From Closterium sp. NIES-65 (Eukaryota > Streptophyta > Zygnematophyceae > Desmidiales > Closteriaceae): 64,000 bases of DNA. A program made the position numbers and the translations under genes. The notes under the pieces were generated by a model. It searched no databases and had not been told where the DNA came from. It worked only from the letters and a program-made list of their open reading frames with translations. Within the stretch, counting starts at the first letter, position 1; each line of letters opens with the position of its first letter. The stretch covers positions 2,480,001-2,544,000 of the forward strand of contig CANXME010002096.1 in NCBI GenBank assembly GCA_948144175.1, read 5' to 3'. This document shows positions 9,606 to 20,165 of this stretch, one piece after another.

Positions 9606-10219
9606 GTTGTCCCGTGAACAGTGATTCTTGTGGAATAAAAAAGTTGATTCTTGTTTTTTGAGAGAATCATTTTTTTCTTCCGTCTCACTAGGGCGGAAGC
9701 TTTCCGCTAGGGGCGGGGGGGGGGGGGGGGGGGAGAATAAGGACAGAAGACGGCACGGAATCAATTTTAGGTGGTGTTCGCGTCGCTGCTGTTAAACACC
9801 TGCGCCTCGGTTTCCGAAAATTTTACCCTACAACCCGCACTGTATAGCCCTCGATAATGCGAATAGAAGCTTGTAAGAAGGTGCGTCAAAAATTTCTTCC
9901 GTCCTTCCGTGGTTGCCGAACCGGGCCACGATGCGCGCATTTCAAATGCGTCCGATTGCTAGGACGAGAAACATCCGAGAACGTGGCTACATTGGAATTT
10001 TTTGTCACCAAAAAGGCCGTTCTGTAGGCATTCTGGGTTGGTCTGCCTCGGCTCCGATGCGCTTATCGCGAGCCTTGATAACCTATCGGCAAGTTATCAA
10101 GGAAGAATCCTGGAACCTGGGGAAATTGCATCAATATACATTGATGCGGCCTGATGTGGCTAGATGCGCCTGTAGAACAAGGCCAGGGGTTATTATACTA
10201 ATGGTCCTAAACATTGTTC
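9606..10219. other. Unassigned stretch between A and B
   Basis: No supported gene. It contains a 19-G run at 9715-9733 and two perfect inverted repeats: CCTTGATAAC with its complement across a 10-base loop (10073-10102), and GCATCAAT with its complement across four bases (10128-10147). It continues the pre-insertion sequence of 914-1554 on the other side of A. Confidence 0.5.
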
Positions 10220-10224
10220 GTTAT

Positions 10225-10632
10225 TGTTGCGATCAAATGTTGATCTTGCCTAGGATCACCTCGGGAAGGTTCGCACACTACTGATTTGTGGTGGTGGGCC
10301 CTTGACCTCAATAGCAGAGTGAATGTAAATGATTGAGATAATAAAAACATGCAAATACAACACTATAAGTAAGAGTATAGGAGAATGCGAAACGACCTAG
10401 CTAGCCATGTACTCTAAGGGGTACATTCCCTTATTACAGCGAATTCCAACCGTGCGACTCCGGACAGTTACAAAACTGTATGGGCAGAATCCTCGCCACT
10501 GCTGCTGCCCGATGCTGTCTGCCCGACGGTCCCGATGCTTTCGTAACCGTGTGACCCTTCGTGTCATTTCCGCCCTTTTGACTTCAGCCTCGATACTGCA
10601 TGCTACGATTGCTACGGCCACTATTTGTAACA
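10225..10632 (-). repeat. 3' LTR of B
   Basis: 408 bp, TGTTACAAATAG to CGCAACA on the minus strand. It pairs with 25112-25537 and shares the block around GTACATGGCTAGCTAGG with the LTR of D. Confidence 0.9.
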
Positions 10633-10642
10633 CCCCTCTTCA

Positions 10643-11839
10643 CTAGTGGCCATAGCAACTCTTGACTCGTTTGACTATTCTGCTGAGTTCGGAGTAGTGT
10701 TGATACTGCTGACGCAGCAGTTTCTTCGTCAGAAAGTCAGCTGCCATGTCACTCGTCGGGCAGTAGGTCAGGTCAACCTTGCCTTTGTCAACTTGGTCTT
10801 TGACAAAGAAGTACCGCACCGCGATGTGCTTGGTGCGGTTGACGAATCCCGGCTTGTTCGTGATTCTGATCGCGCTCTGGTTGTCGCAGTGAAGGCGAAA
10901 GTTTGCCGAGGCTGGAATTTTTGCCTCCAGTAGCAGGTCCTGAAGATAGAGACCTTCGCGAACAGCTGTTGTTGCTTCGATGAACTCAGCTTCCGCTGAT
11001 GACAGGGCAACCAGCTCCTGCTTCTGTGAATTCCAGAAGATGGGGCCGCTGGGTTCGAGGCGGAAAAGGAAGCCTGTCCTGGACCGTCGATTGTCGGGGT
11101 CAGTAGCATGTTTGGTGTCCACGTAGCCGATGAGGTTGAACGATGAGGTTGGGATGGTGGAGTAGCAGAGCCCGACATTAGGCGTGGAAATGAAGAATTG
11201 AAGCGCCCGCTGAAGATCAGAGAGGTTTTTGGCCGTTGGTTTGCGTGAGTATTGGGCCAGCTGACGCGCGATGTACGAGAGGTTTGGCCTGCAGGTGACA
11301 GAGGCGAAGAGAAGACATCCCAATTGCTGCTGATAAGTCTGGAGCCCAGCAGGGGACAGGGTTTTGTTGTCAGGTTTGTGGTTGGGTCCTGGAGTGCGGT
11401 AAGGGGTGGAGAGCGATGCAGGTGGTATGTTGAACCGCTTGCCAAGTTCCTCAGAGTACTTTGCTGCTGAGAGAGGAATGGCTTCCGGCGAGTAGGAGAT
11501 GTTAAGCCCGAGGAGCTGCTTCACGTCGTGGTTGCATGTAATGTCGACGCAGCCCGCGAGGTTCTTCTCGAACTACTCGAGTAGCTGGTTGCATGACCCT
11601 GTGTAGAGAAGGTCATCGACGTAGACCGTGAGTAAGATGTATTCGCCATGGAAATCGCGGCGATACATCCAAGGGTCGTGAGGCAACTGCTTGAACCCAA
11701 TTTCAAGCAGGATGTTGTGCAGGTACGGCTGCCAGAGCCTCGGCACCTGTTTAATCCCGTACAGGGATTTCCGCAGCTGACAAACCCGTAAGTCCCCTTG
11801 GGCCCGAACCCCCCCGGTTGATTGGAGTGTGCATCTCAT
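10643..11839 (-). pseudogene. Element B reverse transcriptase palm to RNase H, broken
   Basis: The minus strand reads RKSLYGIK and TVYVDDLLYTG (catalytic Asp pair) in 11839-11573. After a stop at 11573-11575 it continues with GLNISY, QLGCLLFASVTCRP, SRTGFLFRLEP, LSSAEAEFIEA, CDNQSAIRI, TKHIAVRYFF and ADFLTKKL to 10643. This is the usual copia palm, connection and RNase H order. The last 293 codons (11524-10643) are uninterrupted. The finger part is elsewhere, beyond the insertion at 11840-12445. Closest relative in the window is D at 58820-59971. Confidence 0.88.
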
Positions 11840-12445
11840 TCCAGCCGGTCAAAAGGACACTTGGGGTGGATAGGAACCCGTAGAGAGCCTGCCCCCGCCC
11901 TGGTCTACGTTTCCCCCCTGGTCACCCTAAAGCCCACGAACCACAACCAACCGAGAAGGAAGGTGCGACCCATAGAGTAAAGGGCTCTAGGGAGGGTGTG
12001 GGCCCGTGCAAGGACCCACACCCACCCTAGAGCCCACGAAGAACCACGGTCGAGAATGGAAGTGTGACCCAAATAATAGAGATTGGTCCGGTTCGAAACA
12101 TCGCGGGTGGGATGGGTCCGGTCCGAACCGCCCTGGATGGGATGGATCCGGACCGGACCACCATGGATGAGAGGGGTCCGATTCATTGTGGGCTCTAGGG
12201 TGGGGGTGGTTCATTGGACGGGGCCACACCCTCCCTTGAGCCCTTCCGGTAGATCCGGTTCCCCATCCGGTCCGGTCCATCCGGTTCCAAGTCCGGTTGA
12301 CCCGGATCCCCACCCGGTCGATCCGGCCGGTTCGGTAGATTTGGTTCCCCATCCGGTTCCCTACCCGGTTCCGACCCGGTTGATCCGGCTCCCTACCGGG
12401 TCGAACCGGTCCCTCACCCGGCTGGGGCGGTTGATCCGGGTCGAT
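11840..12445. repeat. CCGGTT-rich foldback insertion inside B reverse transcriptase
   Basis: Replaces about 45 codons that the relative D has between ILAI and LQKSLYG. The left part has a hairpin with two 24-bp arms (11982-12005 and 12012-12035) that differ at two positions, and a further perfect 17-bp arm at 12188-12204 complementary to 12021-12037. The right part (about 12240-12430) is a run of short GGTTCC, CCGGTT and CCCGGT repeats. No coding capacity and no clear TSD. I do not recognise the family. Confidence 0.65.
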
Positions 12446-12655
12446 GGCGAGGAGAATTCTGACGGAGGTGTGACGGCTCACCGGCGCAAACGTTTGATCG
12501 AAGTCGATCCAGTGCCTCTAGTCGTAGCCACGTATGACCCAGTGCGTCTTGAACCGTTCGATCGTGCCGTTAGATGCGGTCTTCACACGAAAGACCCATT
12601 TTCCGGAGAGAATCCTTGTTTCCTTGACTGTTGCACGGTCGACAAGCACTCAGGT
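12446..12655 (-). pseudogene. Element B reverse transcriptase finger fragment
   Basis: The minus strand encodes VLVDRATVKETRILSGKW, then FRVKTASNGTIERFK and TFAPVSRHTSVRILLAI with lesions in between. It matches D at 58520-58690. It is cut off by C on one side (12656) and by the CCGGTT insertion on the other. Joined across C to 20760 it reads ALESRDT, a TGA, then VLVDRA, where D has ALEARDTRILVD. Confidence 0.85.
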
Positions 12656-12660
12656 GTCGC

Positions 12661-12837
12661 TGTCAGATTATAATGCTTGTCTAGCCTGCACTGGGGTACT
12701 CTGTAGTGAGTACGACCTCTTAGGGTTTCCTATATGTATCCTCCTGCTTGCTAGTGAACCTCCTCCTTTCCTTATTTTCTCTTGCCTATCTAGCTAAACC
12801 CTAGCCATGGCTCCTCGTTCTAGCTACTCTTCTGACA
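12661..12837 (+). repeat. 5' LTR of C
   Basis: 177 bp, TGTCAGATTATAATG to TTCTGACA, followed by primer-site variant TGGAATCAGAG. Confidence 0.92.
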
Positions 12838-12889
12838 TGGAATCAGAGTTGTTACACTCTTGGCCTGTGGACCCACCTTATGCTTCTGC

Positions 12890-13330
12890 TGCTACTGTTC
12901 TGCTGGCCGTGCGCCCCGGGCGCACGCGGCGGTTTCGTCGCCCGTCGTGGCGCCCTCTCCCGTCGCCCGTCGTGGCGTCACGGGGGCCGCGTGTCCCCCC
13001 CCATCCCGTCGCCCGTCGAGGCGCTCCGAGGGCCGCGCGTCCCCCCTTCTTCGCGTTGTCCCGTCGCGGCGCCACGGGGGCCGCGCGTCCCCCACTCTCC
13101 CGTCTCCTGTCGTGGCGTCACGAGGGCTGCGCGTCCCCCCATATCCCGTCGCCCGTCGAGGCGCCCCAAGGGCCGCGCGTCCCCCCCATCTCGTCGCCCG
13201 TCATGGCGCCACGGGGGCCGCGCGTCCCCCCCATCTCGTCGCCCGTCATGGCGCCACGGGGGCCGCGCGTCCCCCCCATCCCGTCGCCCGTCGTGGCGCC
13301 CTGGGGGCCGCGCGCCGCCCCGCTTCATCT
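12890..13330. repeat. Minisatellite in the leader of C
   Basis: About eight imperfect units of roughly 46 bp containing CCCGTCGTGGCGCCACGGGG and CCGCGCGTCCCCCC. The complement resembles the array of L at 1-200, linking L to the same family. Confidence 0.85.
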
Positions 13331-13510
13331 CCCTCCCCGTGCCTCCTGCGTTAGGGTTTGGGGGTTGCGGGTATGGGGGTGGCGGTTGTGAGTTCCTCCC
13401 CTTGCTCTTCCTCCTCCCTCGTCTCCCACTGCTGCAGCTGCCGCTGAGGGGGGTGGGTGTGTGGGAGCCGAAGGAGTGGTGCTAGGGGGGTGACGTAAGA
13501 GTGGAGCTAG

Positions 13511-14529
13511 TGTTGTGCCAACACATTACAGTGGCACGGTCATCACACTCCCATTCCGCCTACAAGCCTGCTCAGCTTCTGGAATTTTGTGGGGAGATTT
13601 TTCAACATGTGTTCTTCAAACCCTCAAAGGTTCAGAGTTTTTGAAGCAGTTACCAAGGCATGACAACATTTTATGTTTCAAGACTTATGGCATCCCGGAA
13701 GTGTGTGTTACTCCTTTTTGGTAACACCCGAGTTCACCATTTCCGCTGCTGACTCGTCTACCGAGCTTTGATTGGTCTGAAATTCGGTCTGGCAGTCCTT
13801 TGCCTTACTGTGCAGGTGTTCATCAAGTTTCAGAACGATCTAACATCTGAGCATTGCATGACAGCTGCCGAAATTCACTATTCCGTAGTCATGGTGCACT
13901 GTTGGCAGCATTTCCCTTGCCACCCTTTCATTGTTGTCATGCCAGTGGTGCAGGGACAGAGAATGAGACAAGAAGTACAGGTGGTCAAGTGGGACTCTAC
14001 AACCCTCCTTTTGAGAAGTTTGGTCTTCCTGGAACCAGCTTGCAAGAGGGTGCAAGTGGGAAGACAAGCTAACTCATTGTTGGCTTGACTCACAATTGGT
14101 TGCCTTGAGTACAGCTCTGAACATCCATGTGTGGTTGGCTTTGATGACCTAGCTAGGACGTTTCCCATCCTTCTCTAGCCTTTCTCCCCTAGGAATCAAC
14201 CTTCTCTGAGTTCCTAGGATGATCCCAACCCTTTAAGAGTCCCCTAGGCAATGTTGTACTCACCTCTTCCTTGCATCAATGAGAATACACGTTTTTCAGC
14301 TGAGCTTAAGTTTTTGTTCACTTCGTAGCGCATACACCTTTGATGAAAGCAAGCAATACACCGTTGGAAAGCAGAAATCTAAGGCTAACTGCTGTCCGAG
14401 TTTCAGTCTCGTATGTTATTGGAGCTGATCGTGACGGCGTTTTGAACAGAGGCGGTGCGAAGTCGTCAGTTTCTACTAAGGCGGTTTCATGGGCATCCAC
14501 GACCCCTAAGTGGACAGAAGACTATAACA
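13511..14529 (+). repeat. 5' LTR of J
   Basis: 1019 bp, TGTTGTGCCAACACATTACA at the start and ACTATAACA at the end. The primer site begins three bases further on. Confidence 0.94.
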
Positions 14530-14568
14530 AGTGGTATCAGAGCTGTTCTACTCTGTTCGTGGGTGAAT

Positions 14569-15458
14569 ATGGAGGCTGAAGGTTCTGCTCCAGCTGGTCC
14601 TAGTGGTAGTGGTGGCGTGAGAGGCGCTGGGGAAGCGGGAAGAGGCGTTGCAGGCGGATCTGCACCAATGGCTTCCGTTTCAACATCCGCTAAGGATGAT
14701 GTGAAGGCATTCAACCTGGAGAAGTTCTCTGGGGAGGATTGGGCATCATGGAGCTTTAGGATGGAGCTCCTCTTCAACCATTATGGGCTGCTTGAAGTGA
14801 TGGATGGAGAATTGAAGAGGCCTGCGAGCGAAGGAGCGACCAAAGAATGGGATCGCCGGTCCAAGGATGGATTCTTCCTTCTTTCCCAATGCCTTTCATC
14901 CAACCAGCTGCACCACATCAAGCATCTCATCAAGGAAGTTGAGTGTGGTCCTAAGGCATGGAAGATATTGAAGGATGTCCATGCCCCTAGCAGCGAAGCT
15001 TTGGTGGTGGTGCTCGAGCGACAACTCCATGTGGTGAAGATCAACTCAGGGACCTCAATGTGAAGCTCTCTGCTGCTGGTGTGGACTACCCTAAGAAAAT
15101 CAAGTGCTACAGGGCTCTCTCCCTGCTGCCGGAGTCATGGGGGCCCTTGGTGGTCAACCTTAATGGCATGAAGGACTCGTGGTCCCTTGAGTGGATTCGG
15201 GCGCAAGTTCTTCAAGAGGAGTTTCAGAGGAAGGAGCTGACCGCCGCTGCCGGTGAAGGTGGAGGTTCAGCCTACGGCATGAAGGGCTTCAAGGGGCGTG
15301 GCAGCAAGAAAGGCAAGGCCAAGGAAGGCTCTGGAGGGGAGCAGCATTCGGGAGGGAAGCGTGGCAACAAGGGAGGCAAGCGGTGTGGCGGCAAGTGTTG
15401 GTATTGCCATGTGGAAGGGCACCCATGGCTCAAGTGCCGCAAGATACCTGACGGTTAG
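14569..15458 (+). pseudogene. Element J gag, one frameshift
   Basis: Starts at the ATG at 14569, about 25 bases after the primer site. The first part reads FNLEKFSGEDWASWSFRME and HIKHLIKEVECGPKAWKIL, typical of the copia Gag (UBN2/DUF4219-type) capsid region. Near 15030 the frame shifts from KINSGTSM-stop to EDQLRDLNVKLSAAGVDY, and continues through GPLVVNLNGMKDSWSLEW. A Gly/Lys-rich stretch leads to the zinc knuckle CWYCHVEGHPWLKC (C-X2-C-X4-H-X4-C). A TAG at 15456-15458 separates gag from pol. It may be a decayed codon, since the same frame continues directly. Confidence 0.88.
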
Positions 15459-15506
15459 AGGCCTGGTCAGTCATCAATTGAGGGCTCCAAGGGTGTTCAT
15501 GGAGCT

Positions 15507-17858
15507 ATGGGAGAAGGCATGGGCAGTGAGGAGGGCGATGGAGGTGCTGGCGGATACGGTGGCATGTTCTACCATGTAGGGGAGGCGTGCCCCGAGGACA
15601 TGGTTGTGCCGGCCAGCAAGATTGCTCTTCACCGCTCCTCCCATTGGGTCATCGACACGGGAGCCTTCATGACCATGACCAACCGAGAGGATCTACTGGA
15701 TGAAGTTAGGCCATCAAAGGCAGCCACCGTCGTTTCAGCCACCGGCCAAGTTGTACCCGTGCGTGGCGAGGGGAGAGCCATGTTCATGGGTGCGGATGGG
15801 AGGCTTGTGGGGCTGAAGCGTGCTCTCCTTGTTCCTGGATTGTGTGCCAGCCTCCTCTCTACCAAGGCCCTAAGTGAGGCAGGGATGAAGATGGAGATGT
15901 TGGGCACAAAGGTTTTCAAGGCAACTCTGGATGGGCGCGTGTTGTGGGACCTCCGAGGTGGCAAGGACATGCACTGGTCCATGTGGGAGATACCGGTGCT
16001 GCCATGGAAGGAGGCGGCTGCGCGCTTGGCTGCTGGAGGTGTGAGAGGAGGGCGTGTTAACCACGTGGACAATGGAGGAGGTGGTGATGATAGTGATGGT
16101 GGGCTCCTTGGGCATGGAGGGGCTGAGTTACCAAGTGTAACTCCTAGCACGGGTGAGACGGATTGGCTCACCGCACACCGTCACTTTGGCCACGTGGCGC
16201 TACCTCAGTTGCAGCAGCTGTTCAAGGAGGAAAGAGTCAAGAGGCTGAGGATAAAGGGGGAGCCCAAGGAGGTGGGATCTCGTGAGACTTGCTTGACCAG
16301 CAAGTTTTCACAGTTTCCCTTCCATTCGGTGGAGGGGAAGTCGAGTGACCCGGTGGAGCTCGTGCATGTGGATCTCATGGGACCCATGAAGGTGAAGGGA
16401 GATGGTGGGGCCCTGTATTCCATGACCATGATGGATGACAACACAAGGCTCACCTGGTCCTTTCCACTTGCAAAGAAAAGTGATGCTGCAAGGATCATCA
16501 TTGAAGAGTGGCTGCCCTTGGTGGAGCGAGAGAGCGGCAAGCGGGTGAAGGCGATTCGTAGCGACCGTGGTGGGGAGTTTTTGGGAGCGGAGTTCCGGAG
16601 CTGGCTGAAGCGGCACGGCATCAAGCAGCAGCTCACCACGGCCTACACTCCTCAATCCAATGGCGTGGCAGAGAGAGCAAACCGGACCATCATGAAGGGT
16701 GGGAGAACGATGTTGGTAGACTCGGGTCTACCCTTACGATTCTGGCCCCTCGCTATTCGCCATGCCACCGTCATCAAGAACCGAGTATTGACTCATGTGG
16801 GAGGGCAGCATTGGGTCCCTATGGAGAAGTGGAGAGGCAAGAAGCCCCTGGTGGATATGCTTCGAGTCTTCGGGTGCATGGGACTCGTGCACGTCCCTAA
16901 GGAGAAGCGTGACAAGCTTCAAGCGGCGGCGGTGTGGGCTGTTCATTTGGGACTTGCACAAGGGAGCAAGGGGTGGCTCATGTGGGACCCAAAAGCCAAC
17001 CCCATTTTCACCACCAGAGATGCCAAGTTCATGGAAAGGTTCATGTTCAAGGAGTGGTTGGAGCGAGGGAGGAGCAAGGTCACCATTCCGCTCGGAATAG
17101 AGGTGGGAACGAATGACCCACTCCTCATTCCCATCGAGTTGTCTTCATCTTCAGAGGTAACGGAGGTGTCACATGACTTGGGAGGTGCTGAAGGGGAGGC
17201 AGCAGAGGTGGAGGGAGTGTTGCAGCAAGAGGCGGCCCCTGTAGCTGAGAGAGGTGCTGCCGGGGAGGAGGTGCAGCAGCCTACACCATCCCCTTCACTT
17301 CCACCAAGGCGGACAACCCAGGGGAAGCATGGTGCTGTCCGCGGTGGAGCTAAGGAGGGTGCAGCCAAGGAGAGACCCAAGAGAGATGCTCACCCAAGGG
17401 ATTTCCTCAAGTATGAAAGGCTTGGGGGTCCCAAGGCATTGCTGGTCCAGGAGGAGGAAGATGATGAGGAGAAGGGAGCCGAGGGAGAGATGGAGCAGAT
17501 TTGTTGCTTCGGTGTCAACTTACCTCATGAACCGGCTTCAATGGAGGAAGCACTTGCTGGAGATGATCGAGAGGCTTGGTTGGCTTCAAGGGAGGATGAG
17601 TTTCAGAGCCTCATGGAGAATGGAACATGGACCCTCACTGATCTGCCCCCGGGAAGAAAGGCATTGGATTGCACGTGGATATTACGTGTGAAGACCGATG
17701 CGGAGGGGAAGTTGGAGAGGCGCAAAACAAGTCTTGTGATCAAGGGTTTCCAGCAGAGGGAGGGGGTTGAATTTAAGGAGGTGTTTGCTCCTGCTGTCAA
17801 GGCTCCTACGCTCCGGGTGTTGCTGGCAGCAGCTGCCGTTTGTGGTAGATCTACATGA
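15507..17858 (+). CDS. Element J pol, first part: protease and integrase to reverse transcriptase start
   Basis: Open over 783 codons, in the same frame as the end of gag. Protease has WVIDTGAFMTM (intact Asp-Thr-Gly). The pre-integrase zinc region has HRHFGH but ETCLTSK, with one Cys apparently lost. The integrase triad is complete: HVDLMGP, IRSDRGGEF and GVAERANR. The C-terminal integrase region has FGCMGLVHVPKEKR. After an acidic spacer, reverse transcriptase starts at NGTWTLTDLPPGRKALDCTW and runs to LVIKGFQQREGVEF and PTLRVLLAAAAV. The frame then ends because about 24 codons, including the first catalytic Asp of the palm, are deleted at 17847-17853. Confidence 0.92.
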   Translation: MGEGMGSEEGDGGAGGYGGMFYHVGEACPEDMVVPASKIALHRSSHWVIDTGAFMTMTNREDLLDEVRPSKAATVVSATGQVVPVRGEGRAMFMGADGRLVGLKRALLVPGLCASLLSTKALSEAGMKMEMLGTKVFKATLDGRVLWDLRGGKDMHWSMWEIPVLPWKEAAARLAAGGVRGGRVNHVDNGGGGDDSDGGLLGHGGAELPSVTPSTGETDWLTAHRHFGHVALPQLQQLFKEERVKRLRIKGEPKEVGSRETCLTSKFSQFPFHSVEGKSSDPVELVHVDLMGPMKVKGDGGALYSMTMMDDNTRLTWSFPLAKKSDAARIIIEEWLPLVERESGKRVKAIRSDRGGEFLGAEFRSWLKRHGIKQQLTTAYTPQSNGVAERANRTIMKGGRTMLVDSGLPLRFWPLAIRHATVIKNRVLTHVGGQHWVPMEKWRGKKPLVDMLRVFGCMGLVHVPKEKRDKLQAAAVWAVHLGLAQGSKGWLMWDPKANPIFTTRDAKFMERFMFKEWLERGRSKVTIPLGIEVGTNDPLLIPIELSSSSEVTEVSHDLGGAEGEAAEVEGVLQQEAAPVAERGAAGEEVQQPTPSPSLPPRRTTQGKHGAVRGGAKEGAAKERPKRDAHPRDFLKYERLGGPKALLVQEEEDDEEKGAEGEMEQICCFGVNLPHEPASMEEALAGDDREAWLASREDEFQSLMENGTWTLTDLPPGRKALDCTWILRVKTDAEGKLERRKTSLVIKGFQQREGVEFKEVFAPAVKAPTLRVLLAAAAVCGRST

Positions 17859-19084
17859 AGCAGCCAGAGGGGTACAACGATGGGAGTGGACGTGTTTGCA
17901 GGCTCAACAAGGCCATCTATGGCCTCAAACAAGCTCCAAGGTGCTGGTATGCAAGGCTGATGGAGGCGTTGGAGGCTCTTGGCTTCAAAGTCAGCGGGTG
18001 CGACGAGAGTCTCTTCATGATCGAGGGGGAGGAGGAGAAGGTGTTTCTCCTTGTCTACGTCGATGACATTCTCCTCTTCTCTCCATCCCTAGAGAGGATC
18101 AAGGAGGTGCAAGGAAAGCTGAAGGAGACCTTTCAATGCAAGGCCCTTGGACCGGTGGGGTATTACCTTGGTCTTCACGTGGAGAGGGACGAGGTGAAGG
18201 GATGGTTGAGGCTTCACCAACACAAGTACCTTGCAGCCATGGGGGAGAGGTATGGGTTGGAGGAAGGGAGGAGTGTAAAGACTCCACAACCCTCAGGATT
18301 TCAGCAACACCTTGATGAAGAGGAGGGTGAGGTGTTGGAGCCCGAGTTGCAGCGTCGGTTCCAGTCAATGGTGGGGAGCTTGATGTATGCTTCGGTCAAC
18401 ACTCGCCCCGATATTTCATTCGCGGTTTCACAGCTGGCTCGTGTGGTGTCTAGGCCCCTTCAAGAGCACCTTGATGCAGCAGAGAGGCTGGTGAGGTACT
18501 GCATGGCAACCTCAAGGGTGGGGCTGCAATATTCAGTGCATGGGCAGCTGAAGCAAAAGGGAGTGGAGGAATTGAGCACGAAGACCGGTGCACCTGCAAG
18601 GCGTGGACACTTGTACCTCTCGTGCTTCACCGATGCTACCTGGGCAAGTGACATCAGTGATGCAACATCCCATGGTGGCTATGTATGCTGTGTTGGAGGG
18701 AGTCCAGTGAGCTGGAAGTCTAAGAAGCAAGGGGAGATAGCTCACTCATCAACGGAGAGCGAGTACATGGCGTTGTTTCATGGGTTGAAGGAGGTGGTTT
18801 GGATGAGGAGGTTGCTTGAGGAGTTGGGGCAGGAGCAAGAGGGTCCTACACCTGAGTTCTGTGACAGCCAAGGAGCAATTGCAATGGCTCGCAATGCTGT
18901 GCTCCATGGGCTGAACAAGCACATGCATATCAAATGGCATTGGGTGAGGAAGGAGGTGAAGAAGGGCACGGTCTCCTTGCACTACATCAACACTACCAAG
19001 CAACCTGCAGATTTTTTTACAAAGCGGCTTGCAGAGCATCAGCATTGGACCTGCGCCACCTTGTGTGGCATGTCCTTCAACTAA
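17855..19084 (+). CDS. Element J pol, second part: reverse transcriptase palm and RNase H
   Basis: 409 codons, shifted relative to the preceding frame by the deletion. It starts in MKQPEGYNDGSGRVC and AIYGLKQAPRCW, has the catalytic LVYVDDILLF, FQSMVGSLMYASVNTRPDI, SWKSKKQGEIAHSSTESEY (RNase H), CDSQGAIAMARN and KHMHIKWHWVR, and ends PADFFTKRLAEHQHW. The terminal stop is 57 bases before the 3' LTR. The only visible defect in this half is the missing upstream palm segment. The ATG is in the middle of the original protein, not a true start. Confidence 0.92.
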   Translation: MKQPEGYNDGSGRVCRLNKAIYGLKQAPRCWYARLMEALEALGFKVSGCDESLFMIEGEEEKVFLLVYVDDILLFSPSLERIKEVQGKLKETFQCKALGPVGYYLGLHVERDEVKGWLRLHQHKYLAAMGERYGLEEGRSVKTPQPSGFQQHLDEEEGEVLEPELQRRFQSMVGSLMYASVNTRPDISFAVSQLARVVSRPLQEHLDAAERLVRYCMATSRVGLQYSVHGQLKQKGVEELSTKTGAPARRGHLYLSCFTDATWASDISDATSHGGYVCCVGGSPVSWKSKKQGEIAHSSTESEYMALFHGLKEVVWMRRLLEELGQEQEGPTPEFCDSQGAIAMARNAVLHGLNKHMHIKWHWVRKEVKKGTVSLHYINTTKQPADFFTKRLAEHQHWTCATLCGMSFN

Positions 19085-19141
19085 GGGAGGCAACTTCAGG
19101 GAGCAGCTAAGGGATGAATGAGAGCACGATGAGGGGGAGTT

Positions 19142-20160
19142 TGTTGTGCCAACACATTACAGTGGCACGGTCATCGCACTCCCATTCAACCTACAAGCCT
19201 GCTCAGCTTCTGGAATTTTGTGGGGAGATTTTTCAACATGTGTTCTTCAAACCCTCAAAGGTTCAGAGTTTTTGAAGCAGTTACCAAGGCATGACAACAT
19301 TTTATGTTTCAAGACTTATGGCATCCCGGAAGTGTGTGTTACTCCTTTTTGGTAACACCCGAGTTCACCATTTCAGCTGCTGACTCATGTACCAAGCTCT
19401 GATTGGTCTGAAATTCGGTCTGGCAGTCATTTGCCTTACTGTGCAAGTGTTCATCAATTTTCAGAACGATCAAACATCTAAGCATTGCGTGACAGCTGCC
19501 GAAATTCACTATTCCGTAGTCATGGTGCACTGTTGGCAGCATTTCCCTTGCCACCCTTTCATTGTTGTCATGCCAGTGGTGCAGGGACAGAGAATGAGAC
19601 AAGAAGTACAGGTGGTCAAGTGGGACTCTACAACCCTCCTTTTGAGAAGTGTGGTCTTCCTGGAACCAGCTTGCAAGAGGGTGCAAGTGGGAAGACAAGC
19701 TAACTCATGGTTGGCTTGACTCACAATTGGTTGCCTTGAGTACAGCTCTGAACATCCATGTGTGGTTGGCTTTGATGACCTAGCTAGGACGTTTCCCATC
19801 CTTCTCTAGCCTTTCTCTCCTAGGACTCAACCTTCTCTGAGTTCCCAGGATGATCCCAACCCTTTAAGAGTCCCCCAGGCAATGTTGTACTCACCTCTTC
19901 CTTGCATCAATGAGAATACACGTTTTTCAGCCGAGCTTAAGTTTTTGTTCACTTCGTAGCGCATACACCTTTGATGAAAGCAAGCAATACACCGTTGGAA
20001 AGCAGAAATCTAAGGCTAACTGCTGTCCGAGTTTCAGTCTCGTATGTTATTGGAGCTGATCGTGACGGCGTTTTGAACAGAGGCGGTGCGAAGTCGTCAG
20101 TTTCTACTTAGGCGGTTTCATGGGCATCCGCGACCCCTAGGTGGACTGAAGACTATAACA
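19142..20160 (+). repeat. 3' LTR of J
   Basis: 1019 bp, same length as the 5' copy, preceded by the polypurine tract GATGAGGGGGAGTT. Confidence 0.94.
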
Positions 20161-20165
20161 GCTAG

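Larger units (their letters stand above)
13511..20160 (+). mobile_element. J: Ty1/copia LTR retrotransposon, group 4
   Basis: Two LTRs of exactly 1019 bp (13511-14529 and 19142-20160) are flanked by GCTAG (13506-13510 and 20161-20165). The primer site TGGTATCAGAGC is at 14532-14543. I count about 25 LTR differences, roughly 2.5 percent. Gag, protease, integrase, reverse transcriptase and RNase H are all recognisable on the plus strand. Lesions are a gag frameshift, one TAG and a deletion in reverse transcriptase. It is the best preserved large element in the window and the innermost of the B-C-J nest. Confidence 0.94.

Noticed and set aside
15629..16171. 180-codon frame on the minus strand opposite J protease
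   Set aside because: Shadow of the real plus-strand pol frame, which contains the protease and integrase motifs.
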